The notes under the pieces: generated by a model | Told to the model about the DNA's origin: nothing | Databases searched by the model: none | The model's input: only the letters and a program-made list of their open reading frames with translations | Translations under genes and position numbers: made by a program | Origin: Pseudahrensia sp038525315 | GTDB lineage: Bacteria; Pseudomonadota; Alphaproteobacteria; Rhizobiales; Rhizobiaceae | Assembly: GCA_038525315.1 (NCBI GenBank) | Contig: JBCBHU010000001.1 | Location: 620,001-684,000, forward strand | Length of the DNA: 64,000 nucleotides | Direction of reading: 5' to 3' | Shown here: positions 1 through 7,054 of the stretch, piece by piece | Position numbering within the stretch: the first letter of the stretch is position 1 | Layout of the letters: each line of letters starts with the position of its first letter

Positions 1-314
1 GCGTGCAAATGGCGCAGCCAGCGAAATGCATGGAGATGGGCAAACCATTCCGGGCTGGGGGGGTTTGCGGCAAAGGGGGACTGCCCCCCGGTGGTGATGC
101 TGTGACCAGCAAATTTGTAAAGACCGCTGTAAAAATCATGGGCAAGACGGTCATCGGCCGGGCGCAGGTCCTGGGGGGCCATGGTCAACCCTTCGGCCGC
201 AGCCCCTGAGTATCGCCAGGCATAAAGGCCGCTGGTGCGCGCCCGCCGTTGGCCGCGCCGCCACGCTTCCCGCGCCGCCCGCGCGGGGAGAATGATAAAG
301 CCCGGCAAACCCAT
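1..314 (-). CDS. Heparinase II/III-family protein, N-terminal part (cut by window edge)
   Basis: The reading frame starts at ATG 314 and runs open off the left edge, giving about 104 residues. GAGGAAGG lies 5-7 bases before the ATG and supports this start. The translation carries the N-terminal signature of alphaproteobacterial heparinase II/III-like proteins: APQDLRPAD near residue 46, then SPF..NPPSPEW and F.WLRHLH near the edge. Such proteins are polysaccharide lyase-like and often encoded directly after rsmB, as here. The alginate-lyase-like catalytic part lies outside the window, so the substrate cannot be judged. Recognition rests on the N-terminal motif and the gene order. Confidence 0.72.
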   Translation of the reverse strand, partial: MGLPGFIILPARAAREAWRRGQRRARTSGLYAWRYSGAAAEGLTMAPQDLRPADDRLAHDFYSGLYKFAGHSITTGGQSPFAANPPSPEWFAHLHAFRWLRHLH

Positions 315-336
315 GCGCCCCTTCCTCAAATGGGAA

Positions 337-375
337 CGAATGCCCGGATTGGCTTTGAACAGGTCCGGGCATTCG
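337..375. terminator. Perfect 12-bp inverted repeat between rsmB and the heparinase-like gene
   Basis: CGAATGCCCGGA (337-348) is repeated in reverse complement at 364-375 with a 15-base loop. It lies 144 bases beyond the rsmB stop and 23 bases before the next start codon. There is no T-run on either side, so it may be a weak terminator, an mRNA-stabilising hairpin or a structure near the ribosome site of the next gene. Confidence 0.5.
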
Positions 376-518
376 CGTCGTCGTGCGGCCGCTCTCTCTT
401 ATGACGGGTCCATCCTGGGGAAAGCCTGCCATCGACCGCAGCGTAAGTATGGGGGTTTGCGGGGGACTTGGCCAGAGGCCAGCCTTCGAATTGGCAGGTG
501 GCAGTGTCGCGCGGACGG

Positions 519-1925
519 TCAGATCTTTATGAAGCGTGCGCAGAAAAAACCGTCCATGCCGGAAAGTGTGCCTTGCACGGTATCGTTGGTGACCTCCCGG
601 TCTGCTTGCTTTTGGCATGCCGGATAATGGGGCAGGGTGCGCACCGTGCCCTGGCCGGTAATCCACTGGGCATCCATCTCATGGGCCGTGACAGGGTCCA
701 GCCGCAGGCCGAGTGTTTCAAGATCGAGGCGGGCCACCATGTCCTCGCCTTCCTCCCGATCCAGCGAGCAGTTGGCGAAGACAAGCCGCCCGCCGGGGGC
801 CAGACAGGTGGCGGCATGGGCCACCATGCGGGCTTGCAAGGCCGCCAATTCGCTCACAAGGGTGGGGGATTTTGTCCACTGCACATCGGGGTGGCGGCGG
901 ATGGTGCCAAGGGAAGAACAGGGAGCGTCCAGCAGGATGGCATCATAGGGCTTTTGGGGCCGGTGGTTGAACAAATCACCCTCCACCAGCGTCGCCTGCA
1001 ATTTAAGCCGTGCCAGGTTCTGCCGCAGCCTTTCAAGGCGGGGGGTAGATTGTTCCAGGGCCGTAACGTGGGCGCCGGCGGTGATGAGTTGCGCCGTCTT
1101 GCCGCCGGGGGCAGCGCAGAAATCGGCCACGTGTTTGCCCGCTATCTCCCCCATCAGGCGGGCGGGAATTTGGGCCGCCACATCTTGGACCCACCATTCG
1201 CCCGCGTCAAAACCAGGCAACGCGGTGATCTGCCCTTGCGCCACCACACGCACAGCCTTGTCCATCAGCACGGTTCCGCCCAGCCTGTCAGCCCACGCAT
1301 GGGGGTCGGATTTTACGCAAATATCCAGCGCGGGGGGCACCATGTGTTGGGCAGCAATGGCGGACAGGCGCTGGCGGCCATAGGCCTTGCGGGTGCGGCT
1401 GCGCAGCCAGGGGGGCATGTTGGCCACGGCCCGGTCCACGGGCTGTTGCGCCCCGGCGGCGCGGGATTTGATCTGCGGCGCGCCAAGCAGTTCCTCTTTT
1501 TCGCGCACCAAGCGGCGCAATACGGCATTGGCGAGGGACGCGAAGCGCTTGGAGCGTTGGTCGCTTCGTATTTGCGTTACGGCCACATCCACCGCCGCGC
1601 TGTCGGGAATATACAGAAACAGAATTTGTGTGGCCGCCACGGTGAGCGTGTGGTGCAGGTGGCGGGCATTTTTGGGCAAGGGCCGGTCCACCATGCGCTC
1701 TAATGCGGCGAGAATTTCGCCATAATGGCGGCAGGCGGCCATGCAGATGGCGCGTACAAGGCTGCGGTCTTCCGGTGAAAGGGCGAGGAATGGGGGAAGG
1801 CCGTGCTGCGCGTCAACCAGCCCGTCCAGCCCCCGCCCGTCATCCATGATGCGGGTGAGCACGGTGGTGGCGGTTTTTCGGGCGGCGAGGCCGGGCTTTG
1901 GGGTTTTGGTTTCAGGGCCGGACAC
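519..1925 (-). CDS. rsmB: 16S rRNA (cytosine-5)-methyltransferase RsmB
   Basis: This 468-residue protein is predicted to methylate C967 of 16S rRNA using S-adenosylmethionine. Residues ~15-150 form the NusB-like RNA-binding domain. The catalytic NOL1/NOP2/Sun domain follows, with the SAM loop FCAAPGGKT (269-277), motif IV DAPCSSLGT (Cys336) and motif VI FANCSL (Cys386); the two cysteines are the release and nucleophile residues of the family. Length is normal. The gene follows htpX after 68 bases on the same strand and precedes the heparinase-like gene, a common alphaproteobacterial order. A chain beginning a few codons further in cannot be excluded. Confidence 0.93.
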   Translation of the reverse strand: MSGPETKTPKPGLAARKTATTVLTRIMDDGRGLDGLVDAQHGLPPFLALSPEDRSLVRAICMAACRHYGEILAALERMVDRPLPKNARHLHHTLTVAATQILFLYIPDSAAVDVAVTQIRSDQRSKRFASLANAVLRRLVREKEELLGAPQIKSRAAGAQQPVDRAVANMPPWLRSRTRKAYGRQRLSAIAAQHMVPPALDICVKSDPHAWADRLGGTVLMDKAVRVVAQGQITALPGFDAGEWWVQDVAAQIPARLMGEIAGKHVADFCAAPGGKTAQLITAGAHVTALEQSTPRLERLRQNLARLKLQATLVEGDLFNHRPQKPYDAILLDAPCSSLGTIRRHPDVQWTKSPTLVSELAALQARMVAHAATCLAPGGRLVFANCSLDREEGEDMVARLDLETLGLRLDPVTAHEMDAQWITGQGTVRTLPHYPACQKQADREVTNDTVQGTLSGMDGFFCARFIKI

Positions 1926-1993
1926 AGCACTCTTACCGGTGGAAAGGATGCGCTGTCTTGGACGCAGGGCAGGGCGATGTCAAAGCCGGGTGG

Positions 1994-2989
1994 TTAGTCC
2001 CACGGCCCCTTTTTGCCGTAGCCCCCATCACCCCAAGGCCCGTCCTTTTGTGGCGGTGTGTCTCGGGGCCGGCGCATTTCCCCGGCATTGCGGCCAAAGA
2101 CCTCTTTTGTGGGTGTGGGGGCCGGTGGCGGTGTGGGGGCTTCCAGCGCCTGCCACTCCTGCGCCAGCGTTTCCAAGGCATCGATCCGGTTGGCGGTGTT
2201 GGGGTGGGTGGAAAAGAGATTGTCCATGGAACGGCCGTTGAGAGGGTTGATGATGAACATGTGGGCCGTGGCGGGGGCGCGTTCGGCATCTTCGTTCATG
2301 GTGCCGCGGGCATAGGCCTCGATTTTGCGCAGCGCGCCGGCCAGCCACAGGGGATTGCCGCAGATAATGGCTCCGTCCTTATCCGCCTCATATTCCCGCG
2401 CGCGGCTGATGGCCATTTGCACGATGCCTGCCGCCATTGGGGCCAGAAAAAGCGTGGCCAGCGTGCCGATCATGCCCAGGGGGTTGTTTCGGTTGCCACC
2501 GAAGAAAAACGCAAAATTGGCCAACATGCCGATGGCCCCGGCTAGTGTGGCGGTGACGGTCATGGTGAGCGTGTCGCGGTTTTTGATATGGGCCAGTTCG
2601 TGGGCCATGACGGCGGCCACTTCTTGCGTTGTCAACCGGTTCAGCAGACCCCGGCTGGCGGCCACGGCGGCATGGTCCGGACTGCGGCCCGTGGCGAAGG
2701 CATTGGGCTGGTCCGTCTCCAGAATATACACATCCGGCATGGGCAGATCAGCATTATAGGCCAGATCCTCCACCATGTGATAAAGTTCCGGCGCCGACTG
2801 GGCATCCACCGGCACGGCATTGTGCATGCGCAACACCATTTTGCCGGAATTCCACCACGAAAACACGTTCATGCCCGCCGCCATGACAAAGGCGATGACC
2901 ATGCCGCTCTGCCCGCCGATCATATAGCCCACGCCCATGAACAGCATGGTCATGAGGGTGAGCAAAACCGTCGTCTTGAAAAAATTCAT
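1994..2989 (-). CDS. htpX: Membrane zinc metalloprotease HtpX
   Basis: The 331-residue M48B protease degrades misfolded membrane proteins in the inner membrane. Starting at MNFFKTT gives the usual N-terminus with two membrane segments (~5-25 and 28-47). The zinc site H130-E-L-A-H134 is intact, and AREYEAD further on supplies the glutamate ligand. Two more hydrophobic stretches lie between. The last ~60 residues are a Pro/Gly-rich tail rather than a folded domain. AAGGA stands 9-10 bases before ATG 2989; a longer upstream frame lacks HtpX-like sequence. The gene is divergent from the SdhAF4-type gene and probably cotranscribed with rsmB. Confidence 0.93.
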   Translation of the reverse strand: MNFFKTTVLLTLMTMLFMGVGYMIGGQSGMVIAFVMAAGMNVFSWWNSGKMVLRMHNAVPVDAQSAPELYHMVEDLAYNADLPMPDVYILETDQPNAFATGRSPDHAAVAASRGLLNRLTTQEVAAVMAHELAHIKNRDTLTMTVTATLAGAIGMLANFAFFFGGNRNNPLGMIGTLATLFLAPMAAGIVQMAISRAREYEADKDGAIICGNPLWLAGALRKIEAYARGTMNEDAERAPATAHMFIINPLNGRSMDNLFSTHPNTANRIDALETLAQEWQALEAPTPPPAPTPTKEVFGRNAGEMRRPRDTPPQKDGPWGDGGYGKKGPWD

Positions 2990-3111
2990 GGGGTCGATCC
3001 TTTGGCAAGATGTGACCATTTGGTGCGCGATGCCGCTTGCAAAAATTTGGGAAGGGCACCACCTCTGTTCAAGCCCTAGTCCGCCACCTGTCATCAGCGA
3101 AAGAGGTTTCC

Positions 3112-3294
3112 ATGGCAAATGACCGCAAACCCGATCCTGCCATCGCCAAACAAGCGCTCAAAGAGGCGCAGGCCCGCCGGGAAGCGCGGGATAAGGCGGC
3201 GCAGGAAGGGCCTCCGGAAATTGACGGCCGCAAGGGTCCGGATCCGGCCCGCTATGGGGATTGGGAGAATAAGGGCATTGCGTCTGACTTTTGA
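3112..3294 (+). CDS. DUF1674 / SdhAF4-type succinate dehydrogenase assembly factor
   Basis: This 60-residue protein ends in the family signature GRKGPDPARYGDWENKG..SDF. SDHAF4 proteins bind the flavinylated SdhA subunit before complex II assembly; members in Alphaproteobacteria are the bacterial relatives. The N-terminal half is a Lys/Ala/Arg-rich helix. GAAAGAGG sits just upstream of ATG 3112, which decides the start over a longer frame from 3037. It is divergent from htpX across 122 bases. The sdh operon itself is not in the window. Confidence 0.85.
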   Translation: MANDRKPDPAIAKQALKEAQARREARDKAAQEGPPEIDGRKGPDPARYGDWENKGIASDF

Positions 3295-3368
3295 TATTAT
3301 TCCTATTGATGTAGGAAAATAGTCATTTATTGTGATCCTGTTGTTTCGAATCGCCAACGGGCCCGACT

Positions 3369-3845
3369 GTGCGAAAGTTGCTCTTCTTTCTGTTTTTGCT
3401 CTGGCCAGCGCCCACAGGTCCCTTTTTGGGGGAGGCGGAGGCGACCACAACAAAACCCGTCAAAATCATCCAAGGTCCCATTCTTGCCCACGTGGTGCGG
3501 GTGCGGGATGGGGATTCCATCGACGTGATCGCCCATGTTTGGCCGGGGACGCAAATTCGGGTTTCCGTGCGTCTGGCCGGGATTGATGCGCCGGAGTTGC
3601 GGGCGCGCTGCGGGGAAGAAAAGCGTCTGGCCGTGGCGGCACGGGACCGGCTGGCCCAATTGGTGGCGGATGGCCCCGTGTATTTGGAACAAGTGCGCGG
3701 CGGCAAATATTTTGGCCGCATTCTGGCCCGGGTTTTTGTTGATGGCATCGATGTTCAAAATGCCTTGCTCAAAGAAAAACTCGTGCGCCCTTATGGCGGT
3801 AAGCGGGCAGGTTGGTGCGATACTGAGCGCATGGTGCAGGGCTGA
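3369..3845 (+). CDS. Secreted thermonuclease-like protein (SNase fold)
   Basis: This 158-residue protein starts with a hydrophobic signal peptide (residues ~1-20). The staphylococcal-nuclease-like domain shows VRDGDS (~44-49), RLAGIDAPE (~67-75) and a GRILARV strand, the positions that carry the calcium-binding acidic residues and catalytic arginines in the family. It probably hydrolyses nucleic acids outside the inner membrane. The start is GTG 3369; no strong ribosome site is visible, so the exact start is uncertain. A dispersed repeat and a bidirectional terminator follow it. Confidence 0.8.
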   Translation: MRKLLFFLFLLWPAPTGPFLGEAEATTTKPVKIIQGPILAHVVRVRDGDSIDVIAHVWPGTQIRVSVRLAGIDAPELRARCGEEKRLAVAARDRLAQLVADGPVYLEQVRGGKYFGRILARVFVDGIDVQNALLKEKLVRPYGGKRAGWCDTERMVQG

Positions 3846-3867
3846 AAACAGCAGCCCTCGATTCGTA

Positions 3868-3952
3868 AGCAAATGGCGGCGAAGAGCCGCCCGGCAATCG
3901 TTTGCCGCGCCTGCGCAGGCGTTTGGCAAAGCCAAACTGCCGTGAGCACAAA
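3868..3952 (-). repeat. Dispersed structured repeat, copy 1 (inverted orientation)
   Basis: Read on the minus strand it begins with a GTGCTCACG variant of the family's GCGCTCACG start. Then come a stem GTTTGGC/GCCAAAC, the palindrome CCTGCGCAGG, a stem GGCAA/TTGCC and a terminal stem GGCGGC/GCCGCC with loop TCTTC. It lies between the nuclease gene and the bidirectional terminator. Related copies are at 4271, 21644, 42058 and 61625. Confidence 0.75.
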
Positions 3953-3996
3953 AAAGGCCGTTCTGCGCGCAAAAGCAGAACGGCCCCGCATTTTTT
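3950..3996. terminator. Bidirectional intrinsic terminator
   Basis: GGCCGTTCTGC (3956-3966) pairs perfectly with GCAGAACGGCC (3975-3985). On the minus strand the stem is followed at once by six Ts, a textbook terminator for the small unit starting near 4230. On the plus strand a T6 run follows after five bases and could terminate the nuclease transcript. Confidence 0.9.
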
Positions 3997-4020
3997 GTCC
4001 GGAGGGATCACGGGACGGAT

Positions 4021-4079
4021 CGTTTTGGAAACGACCGGCGTGAGCCTAACCCGCTTCGCTTGAAACGGGGTGTCCGGTC
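4021..4079 (-). ncRNA. Structured 3' region of the small-ORF transcript (candidate RNA)
   Basis: Between the stop codon of the 23-codon ORF and the terminator the sequence can fold into an outer stem GACCGG/CCGGTC (4033-4038 with 4074-4079) enclosing a stem CCCGCTTC/GAAACGGG (4050-4057 with 4062-4069, one G-T pair). A small hairpin CGTTT/AAACG lies at 4021-4033. The layout suggests a functional RNA, but no known family was recognised. Confidence 0.4.
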
Positions 4080-4086
4080 CGCAGGT

Positions 4087-4158
4087 TTAACGGGAAGGCT
4101 GCTCCGCCATCAAACCCTTGCACAAAGACCCATCCGAATAAGTGAAAATGCTCGACAT
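4087..4158 (-). CDS. 23-residue ORF with full-length Shine-Dalgarno
   Basis: The ORF starts at ATG 4158 and encodes 23 residues (MSSIFTYSDG...QPSR). It resembles no protein I know, and has no signal peptide or membrane segment. It is supported by the exceptional ribosome site directly before it, a plausible promoter (4237-4265) and a strong terminator (3950-3985), which together define a transcript of about 280 bases. It could be a leader peptide, a small protein, or an ORF carried on a regulatory RNA. Two dispersed repeats in opposite orientation bracket the unit. Confidence 0.5.
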   Translation of the reverse strand: MSSIFTYSDGSLCKGLMAEQPSR

Positions 4159-4159
4159 T

Positions 4160-4175
4160 GGATCACCTCCTTTCT
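4160..4175 (-). promoter_or_regulatory. Full-length Shine-Dalgarno sequence
   Basis: On the minus strand AGAAAGGAGGTGATCC stands one base before the ATG at 4158; the GGAGG core is seven bases upstream. It is complementary to essentially the whole 3' tail of bacterial 16S rRNA, far longer than any other ribosome site in the window. Confidence 0.85.
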
Positions 4176-4236
4176 GTTGACGGTCGCCCGCGTCACCGCA
4201 GTGAGGTACGGGCCGAACCGATGTTGCGACGCACAA

Positions 4237-4265
4237 ACTATGGGGGCGAATTTCGACACTGACAA
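4237..4265 (-). promoter_or_regulatory. Candidate sigma-70-type promoter for the small-ORF unit
   Basis: On the minus strand TTGTCA (4260-4265) and CATAGT (4237-4242) are separated by 17 bases, five and four matches to the housekeeping consensus. Transcription would start near 4230, about 70 bases before the small ORF. Confidence 0.45.
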
Positions 4266-4270
4266 GGCGC

Positions 4271-4362
4271 TTTTTTGCGCTTGCGCTGTGGGCCTCCCAT
4301 GGCATGGGCGACCTTCTCTCCGTGAGGGTGGCACATGTTTGCCGGGCGGCTCCTCGTCGCCG
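4271..4362 (+). repeat. Dispersed structured repeat, copy 2
   Basis: This is the most diverged copy. It begins TTTTTTGCGCTTGCGC, has a stem CCCAT/ATGGG, then CTCCGTGAG, a stem GGCA/TGCC and the end hairpin GGCGGC-TCCTC-GTCGCC with one G-T pair. It lies between the esterase gene end and the small-ORF promoter, in opposite orientation to the copy at 3868-3952. Confidence 0.65.
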
Positions 4363-4395
4363 GGAAGTGCAAGGTCTGTGCGGGAGTGCATTCGC

Positions 4396-5175
4396 CTACA
4401 ACAGATCGCGCAATTGGCGGGCAATCCAGAAGCGGGGGATGAAATGCCCGCGGCGGTGAACGTCCAGTACGACGCGCTTGCCGGTGGTGCAGCGGTTCCA
4501 GATGTGGCGCTCGAAGGGGAGAATTTCGACGGCCTGCCAGTTTTCGCGGGCATCGGCCACTTGGGCGCAACCGTTTTGGGTGAGCCATAGGTCAACGGCG
4601 CTTTCTTCCGTTCCCGACGCGCCATAGGGGTAAGACAACACGCCGTCCTTGGTGCCATGCACATAGACCATGTTGACGGGGGCGGCGCAGGGTTCGTCCC
4701 GCTCCCGAAAGCGGCCCGATATGGCCAGCACGGTGTTGATTTTTGCCCCCCGTGCGCAGGCGTAACGCCATGCCATGATGGAGCCGTAGGAATAGCCGGA
4801 GACGAAGAGGCGCTTTTCGTCGATGGGAAAGCGTTTGGCCACATCCGCCAGCACGGCATCGGCAAAGGCCACATCGGGGGAATTGGCCTGCCACATTTTC
4901 CACGTGCGGCCTTCACCATTGGGGGCCACCAACAGCACGCCCGCCGGGCGTGTGGCCCCGGCAATGCGGCTGTGGTTCATGATCAATTTGCCCTGCCGCC
5001 CCCAGCCGTGAAAGTGGAGCAATACGGGAAGGGGTGACTTGCCGTCCCAATTGTCGGGGGCGCGCACGTGGTAGGAGCGGTCACTGCCCGGCAAGGGGCA
5101 GGGGGTTTCGATGCCACAGGCAAGGGCCTGACCGGTGGCGAACAGGGCGAGCAAAAGGGCAAGGAGCATTTTCAT
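4396..5175 (-). CDS. Secreted PHB-depolymerase-like (LpqC-type) esterase
   Basis: This 259-residue alpha/beta hydrolase has a signal peptide (residues 1-19). The nucleophile elbow is G-Y-S129-Y-G, the acid is probably Asp177 in HGTKDGV and the base His244 in RRGHF. An oxyanion-type HFHGWG motif sits near residue 55. These features match the LpqC/polyhydroxybutyrate-depolymerase esterase family, which cleaves polyester or aryl-ester substrates; the actual substrate is unknown. It is divergent from the glycosylase gene, with about 80 bases between starts. Confidence 0.82.
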   Translation of the reverse strand: MKMLLALLLALFATGQALACGIETPCPLPGSDRSYHVRAPDNWDGKSPLPVLLHFHGWGRQGKLIMNHSRIAGATRPAGVLLVAPNGEGRTWKMWQANSPDVAFADAVLADVAKRFPIDEKRLFVSGYSYGSIMAWRYACARGAKINTVLAISGRFRERDEPCAAPVNMVYVHGTKDGVLSYPYGASGTEESAVDLWLTQNGCAQVADARENWQAVEILPFERHIWNRCTTGKRVVLDVHRRGHFIPRFWIARQLRDLL

Positions 5176-5257
5176 ACCGCCGCTATAAAGCGGCAGGGGC
5201 GCAATAGGCCAATATCATTTGCGTGACTTCCTGGTGGCTGCGCAGCATGGTCCCGCC

Positions 5258-6454
5258 ATGGACCATCTTGACGCCGCCACCGCCCGCCATGTGATTTTGC
5301 ATTTGCAGGGCCTGACTTTGCCCCACCACAAGCGGTTGGATGATGATGCGTTGCTAGCGCTCATCACCCAGCTGGGTTTTGTCCAGATGGATTCCATCCA
5401 ATGGGTGGAGCGGGCGCACCATATGATCCTGCAATCCCGCAGCCAGACCTATCGGCCCGCCCAGTTAAAGCGCCTCCACGAAAAGCGGCGGGATGTGTTT
5501 GAGCATTGGACCCATGATGCCTCTTACATACCCACGGCCTTTCACCCCCATTGGCAACACCGCTACCGGCGTGAACATGCCCGCATGGCGGCCAAATTCG
5601 AGCGCTGGCAGGGGCCGGGCTATGCGGATAAATGCGCAGCCCTGCTGGAACGTATTGAGCGGGATGGCCCGCTTCTGTCGCGCCAGTTGGAGCGGGACAA
5701 AAACCAGCCGCAAGAGATGTGGCAATGGCATGATGGCAAGGCGGCGCTGGAATTTTTGTGGCATACGGGCAGTCTGGCCATCACCCGCCGTGAGGGGTTT
5801 CAGAAGGTCTATGATCTGACTCATCGGGTCATAGAGGGGGCGGACAGGCCGTCCCCCGTATCCGAAGAACAATTCATTGACTGGGCATGTCGGGCGGCGC
5901 TGGAGCGGTTGGGCTTTGGCACGCCCACGCAAATCGCCCGTTATTTCGATCTGGTTTCCATTGGGGAAGCCAAAGACTGGGTGATGGCCCAGGGGGGCAA
6001 CACGCTGCGGCCCGTCACCGTGACGGGCGGCACACGCCGCAAGCCCGTGGTCAAGGACTGTGTGGCGCGGGCCGATCTGGCCTCAGTGGTGGAGACGTTT
6101 GGGCCCCTGCCGTCAAGAATGCGCGCCCTGTCCCCCTTTGATCCGGTTATTCGAGACCGCGACCGGCTGGCATGGCTGTGGAATTTTGACTACCGCATCG
6201 AAATCTACGTGCCCGCTGAAAAGCGAAAATGGGGCTATTACATCTTCCCGCTTCTGGAGGGTTCCAATCTGGTGGGCCGGGTGGACATGAAGGCCAACCG
6301 CAGGGAAGGCCTGCTGGATGTGAAGCGGGTGTGGTGGGAAAATGATCGCCCGCCCAGCCGCGCCCGGCTGGACCGTCTGGAGGTGGAAATGCAGCGGCAG
6401 GCCCGCTTTTGCGGTCTTGATGGCGTGCGGTATCTGGAAAGAGCGCTGGACTAA
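5258..6454 (+). CDS. Winged-helix DNA glycosylase-like protein (YcaQ/AlkX family)
   Basis: This 398-residue protein belongs to the HTH_42/YcaQ family, whose members unhook DNA interstrand crosslinks or remove alkylated bases. The catalytic Q-x-D motif is visible as Q43-M-D45 in GFVQMDSIQ. A conserved SPFDPVIRDR segment and the C-terminal region follow. I prefer ATG 5258, because it gives the usual distance to the Q-x-D motif; a TTG at 5219 is also in frame, and neither has a strong ribosome site. Its stop is separated by one base from the stop of the convergent lipoprotein gene. Confidence 0.85.
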   Translation: MDHLDAATARHVILHLQGLTLPHHKRLDDDALLALITQLGFVQMDSIQWVERAHHMILQSRSQTYRPAQLKRLHEKRRDVFEHWTHDASYIPTAFHPHWQHRYRREHARMAAKFERWQGPGYADKCAALLERIERDGPLLSRQLERDKNQPQEMWQWHDGKAALEFLWHTGSLAITRREGFQKVYDLTHRVIEGADRPSPVSEEQFIDWACRAALERLGFGTPTQIARYFDLVSIGEAKDWVMAQGGNTLRPVTVTGGTRRKPVVKDCVARADLASVVETFGPLPSRMRALSPFDPVIRDRDRLAWLWNFDYRIEIYVPAEKRKWGYYIFPLLEGSNLVGRVDMKANRREGLLDVKRVWWENDRPPSRARLDRLEVEMQRQARFCGLDGVRYLERALD

Positions 6455-6455
6455 A

Positions 6456-6869
6456 TCAACGCCAGGTCCGTCTCGGCCCCGTATCAATATGAATGTGTCC
6501 GCCCCGGCGGCGGGGGTAGAGTTTGTGACCACCCACGGCGCTTTGCCTTTTGACGTAGCGATAGACCTCACGCATGTTTGCGTCTTTCACCGTGAAATCC
6601 ACCGCGCGGCATGTCTTGTGATAGGAGGCGGAGGCACCGCCCACGCGGGCATTGTGCCAGGGGCTGCGCCAGGTGGAGAACACCACCACATCGCCATAGC
6701 GATAGGCCACACGGCGCAACACGCGCTTGAGGCTCCACGGCACGCACCAGGAAATCTTTTTGTAATCCACCGTGCCCTTGCCGCCGATGCGATAGAAGCC
6801 CGGCAGGCTTGAACAGGCGGACAGGAGCAGCGTAGCTGCCAACAAAAAGGCGAGAGGGCGAAGACGCAT
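6456..6869 (-). CDS. Lipoprotein with peptidase M15-like domain
   Basis: This 137-residue protein has a lipoprotein signal peptide ending in L-L-S-A-C19. The remainder is a small M15A/DUF882-type domain with zinc-ligand pattern S-x-H84-x6-D91-F and G-H125-I-H127-I-D. The family includes D-Ala-D-Ala carboxypeptidases and YcbK-like murein proteins, so a role at peptidoglycan is likely, anchored to a membrane by the lipid. The next gene upstream is a longer paralogue. A CtrA-like box lies 82-96 bases before the start. Confidence 0.82.
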   Translation of the reverse strand: MRLRPLAFLLAATLLLSACSSLPGFYRIGGKGTVDYKKISWCVPWSLKRVLRRVAYRYGDVVVFSTWRSPWHNARVGGASASYHKTCRAVDFTVKDANMREVYRYVKRQSAVGGHKLYPRRRGGHIHIDTGPRRTWR

Positions 6870-6891
6870 GGGGTTTGGCTGTCACAAACGC

Positions 6892-6989
6892 GGTTAACAC
6901 AGGGTTTGGACAATCCCTCAACTTCGCTACGATCGGGTTGCGAAGACTGGTTAACACGCGCTTAAGGTTCGCCTCATTGTGGTTAACAT
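6892..6989. promoter_or_regulatory. CtrA-like box and three GGTTAACA direct repeats
   Basis: GGTTAACA occurs at 6892, 6949 and 6981. The middle copy is part of TTAA-CACGCGC-TTAA (6951-6965), which on the minus strand reads TTAA-N7-TTAACC, the binding pattern of the alphaproteobacterial cell-cycle regulator CtrA. All lie in the promoter region of the lipoprotein gene starting at 6869. Confidence 0.5.
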
Positions 6990-7054
6990 TCCCGCATTCC
7001 TACCTTTATAGAGGGCTATCCAATCGCAGGCGCTAACACGCGCGGCTAATGCCG

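Noticed and set aside
468..1703. A 411-codon plus-strand frame opposite rsmB.
   Set aside because: The sequence is low-complexity antisense translation; rsmB motifs on the other strand are complete.
4160..4175. The plus strand reads like the 3' end of 16S rRNA (GGATCACCTCCTTTCT).
   Set aside because: Nothing before it resembles 16S rRNA; the match exists because the minus strand carries a full-length anti-complement ribosome site.
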